From an uncultured Bacilli bacterium (GTDB lineage: Bacteria > Bacillota_I > Bacilli_A > RF39 > UBA660), in contig CAKOIB010000029.1 in the NCBI GenBank assembly GCA_934086255.1, forward strand, positions 1 to 13,725: a stretch of DNA of 13,725 nucleotides. Direction: 5' to 3'. Positions 6,589-13,156 of the stretch are shown here, piece by piece (positions within the stretch are counted from its first letter, which is position 1; every line of letters starts with the position of its first letter). The notes beneath the pieces were generated by a model. The model was not told the origin of the DNA. It was given only the letters and a program-made list of their open reading frames with translations, and searched no databases. Both the position numbers and the translations under genes were made by a program.

Positions 6589-8103
6589 TTGAGTGATTTA
6601 ATATGTGGTTATGAACTAGATGATTTTCAAAAAGAAATAGTTTTGAATGATAACAAACATGTACTAGTTGTCGCAGGAGCTGGTTCTGGAAAGACTTTGA
6701 CAATTCTTGGTAAGATTAATTATTTGATAAAGTATCTTGGGGTTAAGGAAGACGAAATTATTTGTATTTCTTTTACTAATAAAACTTGTGATAGTTTAAT
6801 GAAAAAGTTAAATGATATGGGATATAATGTTGGTGTTTATACTTTTCATAAGTTGTCTCTTGAAATATTAAGTGTTAATAATTATCATTATGATATATGT
6901 GATGATGATTTGTTAGATAGTATTTGTAACGATTTTTTTAGTTATGATGTAGTTGATTACCCTTATTTTATGAAGTATGTTATGAATTACTTTAATTATA
7001 GTTATAATAAGAATATTAAAGATGATTATTTAGTATTTTTAAGAAAGTATTATTATAAGTTAAATATTCTTAAGAGAAATATGGTTACTTTCTTAAAACT
7101 TTTTAAATGTAATGGATTTGTTCTTAGTGATTTTATTTCTTTTTATAATAGACTTAAAGTTGGAAAATATGGAAGTTTTAGGAAGGGGAAGCTTTTTTTG
7201 ATATTTTGTATTAATGTTTATATTAAGTATACTGATTATATGTCTTCGAATAATTTAATTGATTTTGATGATATGATTATTGCCGCGACTGATTGTGTAG
7301 AGAAGAATGGTTTTAAGAATAGTGTTAAATATATAATTATTGATGAATATCAAGATACTTCTTATATAAGATTTTGTTTGATCAATGAAATTATTAAGTG
7401 TACTTCTTGTAATTTATTAGTGGTTGGTGATGATTTTCAATCTATATATAAGTTTTCTGGTTGTTGTTTGGACTTGTTTGTAAAGTTTGAAGACTATTTT
7501 GATGATTGTAAGGTGTTAAAACTTGAAAACACTTATAGAAATAGTCAGGAGTTAATTGATTTGGCAGGTAGTTTTGTTATGAAAAATAAGAAACAAATAA
7601 GGAAGAGGCTTGTCTCTAATAAAAGAATGGAGAGGCCTATTAGGATTGTGTATTATAATGACGTTATTAATGATTTTAAGAATCTTATTGAAGAAGTTTA
7701 TGATGAGTTTAAATCTCCGATTATGATATTAGGCAGAAATAATGATGATATTAATATGGTTATTGATGAGAGTTTTTCATTTGATGGGGAAAGAATTGTT
7801 TACTCTAATAATGAAGATATTGAAATGTATTATATGACTGTTCATAAGGCTAAAGGTTTAGAGGAAGATGTTGTTATTGTTATAAATCTTGATGATAGGT
7901 ATTTGGGTTTTCCGAATAAAATAAATGAGGATAAGATATTAGGACTTGTTTCTAATTCTGATGAGACTTATCCTTTTGCGGAAGAAAGAAGACTTTTTTA
8001 TGTTGCAATTACTAGAACTCGCGGATGTTGTTATCTATTTAGTAATAAGAAAAAACCTTCGATATTCGTTAAAGAAATGGAAAAAATGATAAAGAAGTAT
8101 TAA
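6589..8103 (+). CDS. Short UvrD/helicase IV-like superfamily 1 DNA helicase (504 aa)
   Basis: An ATP-driven 3'-5' DNA helicase of the UvrD/Rep group. Motifs run in order: Q motif (FQ, residue 14), Walker A GAGSGKT (30-36), ISFTNKT (Ia), Walker B IIIDEYQDT (249-257), VVGDDFQSIYKFSG (III, from 278), TYRNSQE (from 315), TVHKAKGLE (V, 417-425) and EERRLFYVAITRTR (VI, 465-478). Only about 100 residues separate the YRN motif from motif V, against about 200 in PcrA/UvrD, so the 2B domain seems to be missing or minimal. The C-terminal pattern (GFPN, PFAEERRL, then KKPSIFV) resembles helicase IV. I choose a TTG start at 6589, with AGAGG 8 bases upstream; upstream in-frame TTG (6553) and GTG (6580) have no site. 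The last codons form half of a terminator. Confidence 0.87.
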   Translation: MSDLICGYELDDFQKEIVLNDNKHVLVVAGAGSGKTLTILGKINYLIKYLGVKEDEIICISFTNKTCDSLMKKLNDMGYNVGVYTFHKLSLEILSVNNYHYDICDDDLLDSICNDFFSYDVVDYPYFMKYVMNYFNYSYNKNIKDDYLVFLRKYYYKLNILKRNMVTFLKLFKCNGFVLSDFISFYNRLKVGKYGSFRKGKLFLIFCINVYIKYTDYMSSNNLIDFDDMIIAATDCVEKNGFKNSVKYIIIDEYQDTSYIRFCLINEIIKCTSCNLLVVGDDFQSIYKFSGCCLDLFVKFEDYFDDCKVLKLENTYRNSQELIDLAGSFVMKNKKQIRKRLVSNKRMERPIRIVYYNDVINDFKNLIEEVYDEFKSPIMILGRNNDDINMVIDESFSFDGERIVYSNNEDIEMYYMTVHKAKGLEEDVVIVINLDDRYLGFPNKINEDKILGLVSNSDETYPFAEERRLFYVAITRTRGCCYLFSNKKKPSIFVKEMEKMIKKY

Positions 8104-8132
8104 AAGACTTAATTAATGTCTTTTAATACTTC
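8094..8132. terminator. Perfect 15-bp bidirectional terminator inside two convergent gene ends
   Basis: GAAGTATTAAAAGAC (8094-8108) and its exact reverse complement (8118-8132) flank a 9-base loop. The helicase stop codon (8101-8103) is in the left arm, the Nudix stop (8111-8109) is in the loop, and the right arm codes for the end of the Nudix protein. T-rich tails follow on both strands. Confidence 0.88.
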
Positions 8133-8498
8133 TTTATATATGTCTTTAGTGTTTTCATATGTTATTATGTCAAATGCTTGGTTTAAATCAACCCATTTTA
8201 TATTTTTAATTTCTTCGTCTTGTTTTTTTATTTTATCTGATGTTTTCTTGGCTAAAAAGAATACTACTTCTTTATCTATATCGTTATTTATTTTATAGTT
8301 TATTATGTATTTTTTATTACTAATTATTTCTACATCTAAATTTGTTTCTTCTTTTGTTTCTCTAATTGCTGTTTCTTGTTCTGTCTCATTATTTTCTACA
8401 TGTCCTTTAGGAAATCCCCATGCATTGTCTGTTTGTTGTATTAATAATACTTTGTTATTTTCTATTATGATTGTCCCACACGATTTTTCTTTTTTCAT
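8109..8498 (-). CDS. Nudix hydrolase, Ap4A-hydrolase/MutT-like (129 aa)
   Basis: A compact Nudix pyrophosphohydrolase. The box is complete at residues 32-54 (GHVENNETEQETAIRETKEE, then TNL). It is preceded by SCGTIII and NAWGFPKGHVE; this CGxI...WxFPKGH combination is usual in bis(5'-nucleosyl)-tetraphosphatase (asymmetrical) relatives, which split dinucleoside polyphosphates. The length also fits that subfamily. It is shorter and clearly different from the other Nudix protein at 1474-1992. AAGGAG is 7 bases before the ATG. It sits 11 bases after the membrane-protein gene and is probably its operon partner. The substrate assignment is inference from motif context. Confidence 0.88.
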   Translation of the reverse strand: MKKEKSCGTIIIENNKVLLIQQTDNAWGFPKGHVENNETEQETAIRETKEETNLDVEIISNKKYIINYKINNDIDKEVVFFLAKKTSDKIKKQDEEIKNIKWVDLNQAFDIITYENTKDIYKEVLKDIN

Positions 8499-8509
8499 TG
8501 TTTTTCTCC

Positions 8510-9010
8510 TTAGAACATTTCTTTTGTGAAAAAATCACTTTTTGGATTGTATTTTTTAATTATTAAGTATAATACTAAAATTATTACTAGTCCTGTCACT
8601 GAGTATTTCATGTAGTTTTGGGTACTGGTGTTGATAAGTATGATTATGTATGATGTAATTGAGCCAAATATTGTTGATATTATTATTGAAATGATGTCCA
8701 CGATAGAATTTTCTTTTTTAAATATTATTATCATTGTATATTTTATCACATACATAATACAGCATGAAACAAATATATTAGTTATTAAGCTAACTAAAAA
8801 TAATTTGTTAATACCTAGTATTGGTATTGAAATAAAGTTCCAAATTATTATAGGCAATATTGTTATGCTTGTTCTATTAAATGCTGTTTTTTTGCTTGGG
8901 TTAAGATAATAACTTATTTTATTGCTTGGAAATATTACATCTAGGAAATTAATTATTATTGAAGATAGTGTTATGAATAAGATTCCTAGTATTGTTAAGT
9001 ATAGATACAT
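8510..9010 (-). CDS. Polytopic membrane protein, possibly DUF6512-like (166 aa)
   Basis: A hydrophobic protein with about five helices (near residues 4-26, 48-66, 69-92, 103-126 and 134-151). I do not recognise it firmly. Three points resemble DUF6512-type membrane proteins of Bacillota: an N-terminal helix, a polar segment NPSKKTAFNRTSITILPIIIW where that family has NESxxEHLKLxxxPxLxx, and a C-terminal YNPKSDFF in the place of NPPxxPLF. The acidic residues usual in the polar segment are absent here, so the match may be distant or wrong. Ribosome binding is weak: GAAAGG lies 11 bases from the ATG. First gene of the operon with the Ap4A-type Nudix hydrolase. No function is proposed. Confidence 0.72.
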   Translation of the reverse strand: MYLYLTILGILFITLSSIIINFLDVIFPSNKISYYLNPSKKTAFNRTSITILPIIIWNFISIPILGINKLFLVSLITNIFVSCCIMYVIKYTMIIIFKKENSIVDIISIIISTIFGSITSYIIILINTSTQNYMKYSVTGLVIILVLYLIIKKYNPKSDFFTKEMF

Positions 9011-9039
9011 ACTACCAACGCCCTTTCTATTATATATAA

Positions 9040-9068
9040 ATTATAATCTAAAACTTGAGAATATTCAA
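9040..9068 (-). promoter_or_regulatory. Promoter of the membrane protein-Nudix operon
   Basis: Minus-strand TTGAAT (9068-9063) and TATAAT (9045-9040) with a 17-base spacer. A second TATAAT at 9034-9029 lacks a partner. This promoter is back to back with the AAA+ gene promoter, with 8 bases between their -35 elements. Confidence 0.75.
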
Positions 9069-9076
9069 ACAAAATA

Positions 9077-9130
9077 TTGAATAATTTGTTAAAATTTTAT
9101 ATACTATTAATGTAAAATGTATGAAAGGAT
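9077..9130 (+). promoter_or_regulatory. Promoter and RBS of the AAA+ ATPase operon
   Basis: TTGAAT (9077-9082) and TATACT (9100-9105) are 17 bases apart; expected start is near 9112. GAAAGGATG at 9123-9130 is 8 bases before the ATG at 9138, which decides that start over the in-frame ATG at 9117. The -35 is identical to that of the divergent promoter, so ATTCAA and TTGAAT form an inverted pair. Confidence 0.75.
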
Positions 9131-9137
9131 GATATAT

Positions 9138-10061
9138 ATGACTAGTAATTATAGTTTTATTGATAGATATGGTGATAATTTTACTAAGAAGGAATATGTT
9201 ACTAATCCTGCGATTGGTAGGGATGAGGAAATAAAAAAGTTAATATTAGTGCTGCTTACACCAGATAAGTCTGCGATTTTGACTGGTAAACCTGGTATTG
9301 GTAAGACTGCGATTGTCGAAGGTCTTGCTTATAAAATAATTCATAATGATGTACCTGATGCTTTGAAGGGGTATGAAATTGTTAAGATTGATACTCAAGC
9401 TTTGATGGGAATGGATCCTGAGACTGGTGATTCTAGAATTCAAAGATTAGTTGATGAAATAAAAGAAAGAGATAAATTTATTTTATTTATTGATGAAATT
9501 CATACTCTTATTAGTACTTCAAATAATGGAAGTTCTCTTGATTTTGCTAATATGTTTAAAACAGGTCTTGGTCGTGGTGATATTAAAGTTATTGGTGCTA
9601 CTACTACTGATGAATATGAAAGATATATATTAAGAGATAAAGCATTTACTAGAAGATTTCAAAAGATTGAGGTTGAAGAACCTAGTATTGATGAGACTGT
9701 TGATATACTTCTTGGTACTGTTCCTAAGATTGAGAAAAAAACTGGTACTGTTATGGCTTATACTCCTTTCGTGAGGGAAAGAATTATGCGCTTTATAGTT
9801 GAACTTAATAAAGAATATAATAGAGTGTATGAGACTGCTGGTCGTTATCCTGATGTTGCTTTAGCTATGTTATCACAAGCTTTTTCTGAAGCGGTTTTTG
9901 ATAATAAGAAGACTGTTACTATTGAACATGTTAGAAAGGCTATCGCTAATTCTACTGCTTTATATCCTGATATTATAAAGAAAGGATTAATGGATTTTGA
10001 TCAACAATTTGGCGACTTATTAAAAAAAGAAGAGGATATGAGAAGGGATTTTTATGAGTGA
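9138..10061 (+). CDS. Single-module Clp-type (D1-like) AAA+ ATPase (307 aa)
   Basis: An AAA+ ATPase closest in pattern to the first ATPase module of ClpA/ClpB/ClpC. Seen: NPAIGRDEEIKKL (the D1 entry motif, residues 23-35), Walker A GKPGIGKT (50-57) followed by AIVEGLA, Walker B FILFIDEIHTL with Asp119-Glu120, sensor 1 IGATT (152-156), and DKAFTRRFQ with arginine-finger candidates Arg172/Arg173. A C-terminal lid follows with RYPDVALAMLSQAFSEA. It lacks the Clp N-domain, the middle coiled coil, the second ATPase module and any visible ClpP-binding loop, so it is not a protease unfoldase of the usual kind. The pore-loop aromatic motif of D1 (GxKYRG) is not evident; the segment is ALMGMDPETGDSRIQ. 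Its stop overlaps the start of the membrane gene by 8 bases. The role is unknown; action on a membrane-linked target is inference. Confidence 0.85.
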   Translation: MTSNYSFIDRYGDNFTKKEYVTNPAIGRDEEIKKLILVLLTPDKSAILTGKPGIGKTAIVEGLAYKIIHNDVPDALKGYEIVKIDTQALMGMDPETGDSRIQRLVDEIKERDKFILFIDEIHTLISTSNNGSSLDFANMFKTGLGRGDIKVIGATTTDEYERYILRDKAFTRRFQKIEVEEPSIDETVDILLGTVPKIEKKTGTVMAYTPFVRERIMRFIVELNKEYNRVYETAGRYPDVALAMLSQAFSEAVFDNKKTVTIEHVRKAIANSTALYPDIIKKGLMDFDQQFGDLLKKEEDMRRDFYE

Positions 10062-10452
10062 GTTTAATTTTTTAAGTGTTTTAAATGTAATAAAATATTT
10101 AACTGTTACTTTAGTGATGGGATGTATTCTTGTAATGTATAAGACTATTATGGGTAATAATTTTGTTAGTTATTTATTTATAATTACTATGATTATTTAT
10201 TTTGTTTATACTATTATTAAGTTTTTAATTAAGGATAAAAAAGATATTAATGATTGGTTTAAAAATACTATTGCTATTATGTTAAATGTATATATTTTTC
10301 TTATTCTTATTAAGGAATATTCATTGGCTAGTTCTATTGTTTATTCTATTAATGATACATATTTTATGATTAATTATGTTATTATTGTTATTGTTACTAT
10401 TATTTTAATGTTTAGCGATTTATTAAAACAAAAAAATATCAAAAATGACTGA
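10054..10452 (+). CDS. Four-helix membrane protein coupled to the AAA+ gene (132 aa)
   Basis: An unrecognised small membrane protein. Four hydrophobic helices are visible, about residues 9-29, 36-58, 70-87 and 100-121, joined by a charged cytoplasmic-type loop KDKKDINDWFK between helices 2 and 3 and ending in LLKQKNIKND. There is no signal peptide, enzyme motif or cysteine pair. It starts within the end of the AAA+ gene (ATG at 10054, upstream stop at 10059-10061), so it is almost certainly translated with it; AGAAGGG upstream within the AAA+ gene can serve as ribosome binding site. Its stop codon lies in the terminator. It may be the membrane anchor or substrate of the ATPase, which is inference from coupling only. 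Confidence 0.75.
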   Translation: MSEFNFLSVLNVIKYLTVTLVMGCILVMYKTIMGNNFVSYLFIITMIIYFVYTIIKFLIKDKKDINDWFKNTIAIMLNVYIFLILIKEYSLASSIVYSINDTYFMINYVIIVIVTIILMFSDLLKQKNIKND

Positions 10453-10463
10453 TATTTTTTTTG
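10430..10463. terminator. Bidirectional terminator between the AAA+ operon and cotJ
   Basis: AAAAATATCA (10432-10441) pairs exactly with TGATATTTTT (10450-10459) over an 8-base loop, and the pairing extends into flanking A and T runs (A from 10430, T to 10462) that serve as tails on both strands. The TGA stop of the membrane gene (10450-10452) starts the right arm; cotJC ends 4 bases beyond. Confidence 0.82.
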
Positions 10464-10466
10464 TTT

Positions 10467-11030
10467 TTATTTATTTTGTCCTTTTGATTTATATTCGTCA
10501 TATAATTGTTTAAATCTTGCGTAATGGACTATTTCTCTTTGTCTTAAGAATAATAATGGCGCAATTACATCAGGATCGTTTGTTAAGTTTATTAAGTTTT
10601 CATAAACTGCTCGTGCTTTTTCTTCTGCGGCCATGTCTTCTGCTAAATCTGCTACGGGGTCTCCGGTTGTTGCAAAGTAGCTTGCTGTAAATGGTACACC
10701 ATTGGCGTCTGTTGGGAATAGTGCTTTTTTATGTTCTGCATAGTGTTGATCGAATCCTGCTTTTATCATTTCTTCTTTTGTAGCATTTTTTGTTAATTGA
10801 TATATCATTGCACAGATCATTTCTACGTGGCCTAGTTCTTCTGTTCCGATATCTGTAAGTAAGGCTTTGCCTTTTTCATCTGGCATTGTATATCTTTGAT
10901 TTAAATATCTTAATGCTGCTGCTAACTCGCCATTTGCACCACCATATTGTGTTACTATCAGATTGGCTAATTTAGGATCTGATTTTTTTATATTGACAGG
11001 ATATTGTAATTTTTTATCATATTTCCACAT
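10467..11030 (-). CDS. cotJC: Spore coat protein CotJC (manganese catalase-like, about 187 aa)
   Basis: A ferritin-like four-helix protein of the CotJC/manganese catalase family, a component of the inner spore coat. The N-terminal MWKYDKKLQYPV is typical. Di-metal ligand candidates are in place: Glu35 (GGANGELAAALRY), Glu and His in GTEELGHVE (about 63-70), Glu in DMAAEEKARAVYE (about 131-143), and Glu/His in LRQREIVHYARF near residue 165. All expected ligands are present, so catalase activity is possible. The ATG shares one base with the preceding stop codon (TAATG), and GGGAGGG sits 8 bases upstream, so it is coupled to the cotJB-like gene. In Bacillus subtilis cotJ is under sporulation sigma factor E; here that would be inference. 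Confidence 0.93.
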   Translation of the reverse strand: MWKYDKKLQYPVNIKKSDPKLANLIVTQYGGANGELAAALRYLNQRYTMPDEKGKALLTDIGTEELGHVEMICAMIYQLTKNATKEEMIKAGFDQHYAEHKKALFPTDANGVPFTASYFATTGDPVADLAEDMAAEEKARAVYENLINLTNDPDVIAPLLFLRQREIVHYARFKQLYDEYKSKGQNK

Positions 11031-11458
11031 TATTTATTTCCCTCCCATGGCCATTTTTTTGTATCCCATGCCCAAGGTATTGCGGCAAGGTTACTACTTG
11101 ATAAATTTAATGCACCGTATTGTGATTCATATTCATTTAGTGCTTGTTTGGCTAAATTTGTGTATTCTCTTCTTAATCTTATTGCTTCTTGATCATTTGG
11201 GTTAACATCTAAGTATAATGTTAATTCATGTGCACAAAAGTCATATATTTGAATCATTAACAAAGCATATTCTTGTTCATCTTTTGGATTAACTTTAGCT
11301 GGTTGGTAATTTTTATATTGGTCATAAAGATTATTAAATAGGTTGCCTTTTATGAAAGCATTATATGGGTCTTGTTCAATTATCGAGTTATTAACATTTT
11401 TTTGTTGATATTGCATATCATTTAAATAGTTATAATATTCATCATAGTTATTCATCAT
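11030..11458 (-). CDS. cotJB: Spore coat protein CotJB with a CotJA-like N-terminal segment (142 aa)
   Basis: The C-terminal part (about residues 61-140) is CotJB: YALLMIQIYDFCAHELTLYL, DVNPNDQEAI, NEYESQYGALNLSSSN and the closing WAWDTKKWPWEG match the family's DTHPNDQEAL and PWPW signatures. Residues 28-54, EQDPYNAFIKGNLFNNLYDQYKN split over that span, resemble CotJA (EALRLGTLWPALYDPY). A separate cotJA is not found upstream, while CotJB alone is usually only about 80-90 residues, so this looks like one protein carrying both parts. The first 25 residues are Asn/Tyr/Gln-rich. AAAGGAGGA lies just before two adjacent ATG codons (11458 and 11455); either may be used. First gene of the cotJ operon, upstream of cotJC. 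Confidence 0.87.
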   Translation of the reverse strand: MMNNYDEYYNYLNDMQYQQKNVNNSIIEQDPYNAFIKGNLFNNLYDQYKNYQPAKVNPKDEQEYALLMIQIYDFCAHELTLYLDVNPNDQEAIRLRREYTNLAKQALNEYESQYGALNLSSSNLAAIPWAWDTKKWPWEGNK

Positions 11459-11473
11459 TTTTTCCTCCTTTTT

Positions 11474-11482
11474 TATATTATG
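11474..11482 (-). promoter_or_regulatory. Possible mother-cell sigma factor -10 of the cotJ operon
   Basis: Minus-strand CATAATATA (11482-11474) fits the CATAnnnTA core used by sigma-E and sigma-K. It lies directly before the AAAAAAGGAGG site, so the leader would be very short. No clear -35 is seen at the right distance. The match is short and the DNA is AT-rich, so this is suggestive only. Confidence 0.35.
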
Positions 11483-11533
11483 AATATCTATTATTTTAGA
11501 ATGTGTTAATGCCTATAAATTAGTGAAAAACTA

Positions 11534-11562
11534 TTGCAAATATCTATAAAAAATGATAGAAT
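11534..11562 (+). promoter_or_regulatory. Promoter of tRNA-His
   Basis: TTGCAA (11534-11539) and TAGAAT (11557-11562) with a 17-base spacer place the start near 11569, about 14 bases before the mature tRNA. Confidence 0.7.
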
Positions 11563-11582
11563 ATATACATATTGATTTACAT

Positions 11583-11659
11583 GGCGGCATTGGTGAAGTG
11601 GTTAACACGCTAGTTTGTGGCACTAGTATGCGTGGGTTCGATTCCCACATGCCGCCCCA
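11583..11659 (+). tRNA. tRNA-His (GTG)
   Basis: A full cloverleaf can be drawn. The acceptor GCGGCAT pairs with ATGCCGC; the extra G at -1 (11583) faces C73, the identity pair of histidine tRNA. The anticodon stem CTAGT/ACTAG holds the loop TTGTGGC with anticodon GTG, and the T arm is GTGGG-TTCGATT-CCCAC. The 3' CCA is encoded (11657-11659). It is a lone tRNA with its own promoter and terminator. Confidence 0.96.
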
Positions 11660-11670
11660 TTTGGTTTATT

Positions 11671-11692
11671 AACATCTTCGGATGTTTTTTTT
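11671..11692 (+). terminator. Terminator of tRNA-His
   Basis: AACATC, a TTCG tetraloop and GATGTT (11671-11686) form a 6-bp hairpin running into eight T (11685-11692). Confidence 0.9.
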
Positions 11693-11698
11693 ATTTAT

Positions 11699-11724
11699 AA
11701 AAAAAGAAAGATTATTTATCTTTC
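11699..11724 (-). terminator. Terminator of tyrS
   Basis: Minus-strand GAAAGAT (11724-11718) and ATCTTTC (11712-11706) form a perfect 7-bp stem with a 5-base loop, followed by seven T (11705-11699). The tyrS stop codon (11718-11716) spans stem and loop. It faces the tRNA-His terminator. Confidence 0.85.
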
Positions 11725-12933
11725 CAGAACGTAGTATTTTTTCTTTCCTTTTCTTATAATATTATATTTTTTAACATTGTCTATAATATAATTTTCATCA
11801 TTTATTATTTCACCATTTAGAGTGATTGCATTATTGTTTAAGAACTCTCTTGCTTCTCTTCTTGATGACGCTATTTTAGCTTCGGTTAATATATCAATAA
11901 TTGGTTTATTATTTTCTAGTTTAAATGTTGGTACTCCTTTGAATGCTTGTGCTATTTGTTCATCTGATAGAGTTTTAATATCATTTTTAAATAAAGCATC
12001 TGATATTTGTTTGGCATTTTTGTATTCTTCTTCACCATGTAAATCAGTGATAAACTCTTGCACTAGTTTTTCTTGTGCTATTCTTAGATGTGGATTTTCA
12101 TTATGTTGTTTCATAATATTATCTATTTCTTCTTTATTTAAGAATGTATATACTTTTAAATATTCTTCTACTTTTGTATCATCTGAATTTATTAAGTATT
12201 GATATAATTCATAACTAGATGTTTTATTTATATCTAACCATAATGCATTTCCTTCACTTTTACCAAATTTATTACCATTTGCATCTAGGATAAGAGGCAT
12301 TGTAAAACCATATGCTTCTTTTCCTTCGATTTTTTTTATTAGTTCTATTCCTGTTGTTATGTTGCCCCATTGATCACTACCAGCGGCTTGTAATATACAG
12401 TTTTTTTCTCTATACAGATGTAGAAAATCATATCCTTGTAGTAGTGTATATGAGAATTCAGCATATGTTATACCTGTTTCAAGTCTTCTGCTGATGATAT
12501 CTTTTGCTAACATGTAATTGACATTTATATATTTACCAATATCTCTTAAGAATTCTAAGTATGTGTAATCTTTCATCCAGTCATAGTTATTAACTATTTC
12601 TGCTTTTCCTTCGAGTATTGTGCTTACTTGTTTTTTTATACCCTCAAAATTTTTTTGAAGTTTTTCTTTTGAGATAATTTCTCTTTCTGCGGTTGGTCTT
12701 GGATCTCCGATTAAACCTGTTGCTCCACCCACTAGAAGGATAGGATGATGTCCTGCTTTAGCTAATCTTTTTGCTGTTATTAATGATGAATAGTGTCCAA
12801 TATGTAGACTGTCTGCGGTTGGGTCTGTTCCCCAATAGAATGATATTTGTTCATTATTTAGTTTGTCTTCTAAATCTTCTCCTGCTACATCTTTAATTAA
12901 ACCTCTCCATTTTAATTCTTCATATAGTGTCAT
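11716..12933 (-). CDS. tyrS: Tyrosyl-tRNA synthetase (405 aa)
   Basis: A cytosolic class I aminoacyl-tRNA synthetase that charges tRNA-Tyr. Seen: tyrosine-site entry YWGTDPTADSLHIGH with the HIGH motif at residues 44-47, GGATGLIGDP, YTLLQGYDFLHL, the AGSDQWGNI segment typical of bacterial TyrRS, and KFGKS at 222-226 as the KMSKS equivalent. The C-terminal S4-like RNA-binding part is clear from SSRREAREFL to NGEII. Length is slightly under the usual 415-425. AAGGAGG lies 8 bases before the ATG. A tyrosine-specific T-box leader precedes it, and the rRNA operon ends just upstream on the same strand. The KFGKS form is common in the TyrS (rather than TyrZ) group. Confidence 0.97.
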   Translation of the reverse strand: MTLYEELKWRGLIKDVAGEDLEDKLNNEQISFYWGTDPTADSLHIGHYSSLITAKRLAKAGHHPILLVGGATGLIGDPRPTAEREIISKEKLQKNFEGIKKQVSTILEGKAEIVNNYDWMKDYTYLEFLRDIGKYINVNYMLAKDIISRRLETGITYAEFSYTLLQGYDFLHLYREKNCILQAAGSDQWGNITTGIELIKKIEGKEAYGFTMPLILDANGNKFGKSEGNALWLDINKTSSYELYQYLINSDDTKVEEYLKVYTFLNKEEIDNIMKQHNENPHLRIAQEKLVQEFITDLHGEEEYKNAKQISDALFKNDIKTLSDEQIAQAFKGVPTFKLENNKPIIDILTEAKIASSRREAREFLNNNAITLNGEIINDENYIIDNVKKYNIIRKGKKKYYVLER

Positions 12934-12955
12934 AATTTTTCCTCCTTAAAATAAA

Positions 12956-13150
12956 AATTCATAAACTAAAGGACGAAAAACCGTGGTACCACCTTAATTT
13001 ATGAATTAACATACACTTTATACTATAACGCGTTACCGTTTAAACTCATGATATGTAATTCGTAATATTTTTTGTTAATTTTCACCAAATACTAACTCTC
13101 TAATTAATAATATGAAATATTACTACTGGTTATCAATCAATGTTTAATAC
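12956..13150 (-). promoter_or_regulatory. T-box leader of tyrS, tyrosine (UAC) specifier
   Basis: The leader senses uncharged tRNA-Tyr. Stem I can be drawn: TGATA pairs with TATCA and GTAATATT with AATATTAC, leaving an internal loop with ACCAGTA on one side and GAATTACA on the other. The second strand contains the specifier TAC (13057-13055), a Tyr codon. The distal part has AGAGAG and TTTGGTGAAA, the usual AG bulge and apical loop. The T-box sequence AAGGTGGTACCACGG is at 12995-12981. The antiterminator can form: AAGG with CCTT (12972-12969), bulge TGGTACC, ACG with CGT. An AT-rich outer stem (12998-13007 with 12956-12965) extends it and is followed by a T-rich stretch. Confidence 0.93.
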
Positions 13151-13156
13151 GTTATT

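Noticed and set aside
9117..9137. Upstream in-frame ATG of the AAA+ gene
   Set aside because: It lies about 5 bases after the expected transcript start with no binding site; GAAAGGATG serves the ATG at 9138.
10050..10061. TGA read as Trp (Mycoplasma code)
   Set aside because: TGA is a natural stop for the AAA+ gene and the next gene, and TGG encodes Trp in tyrS and cotJ.
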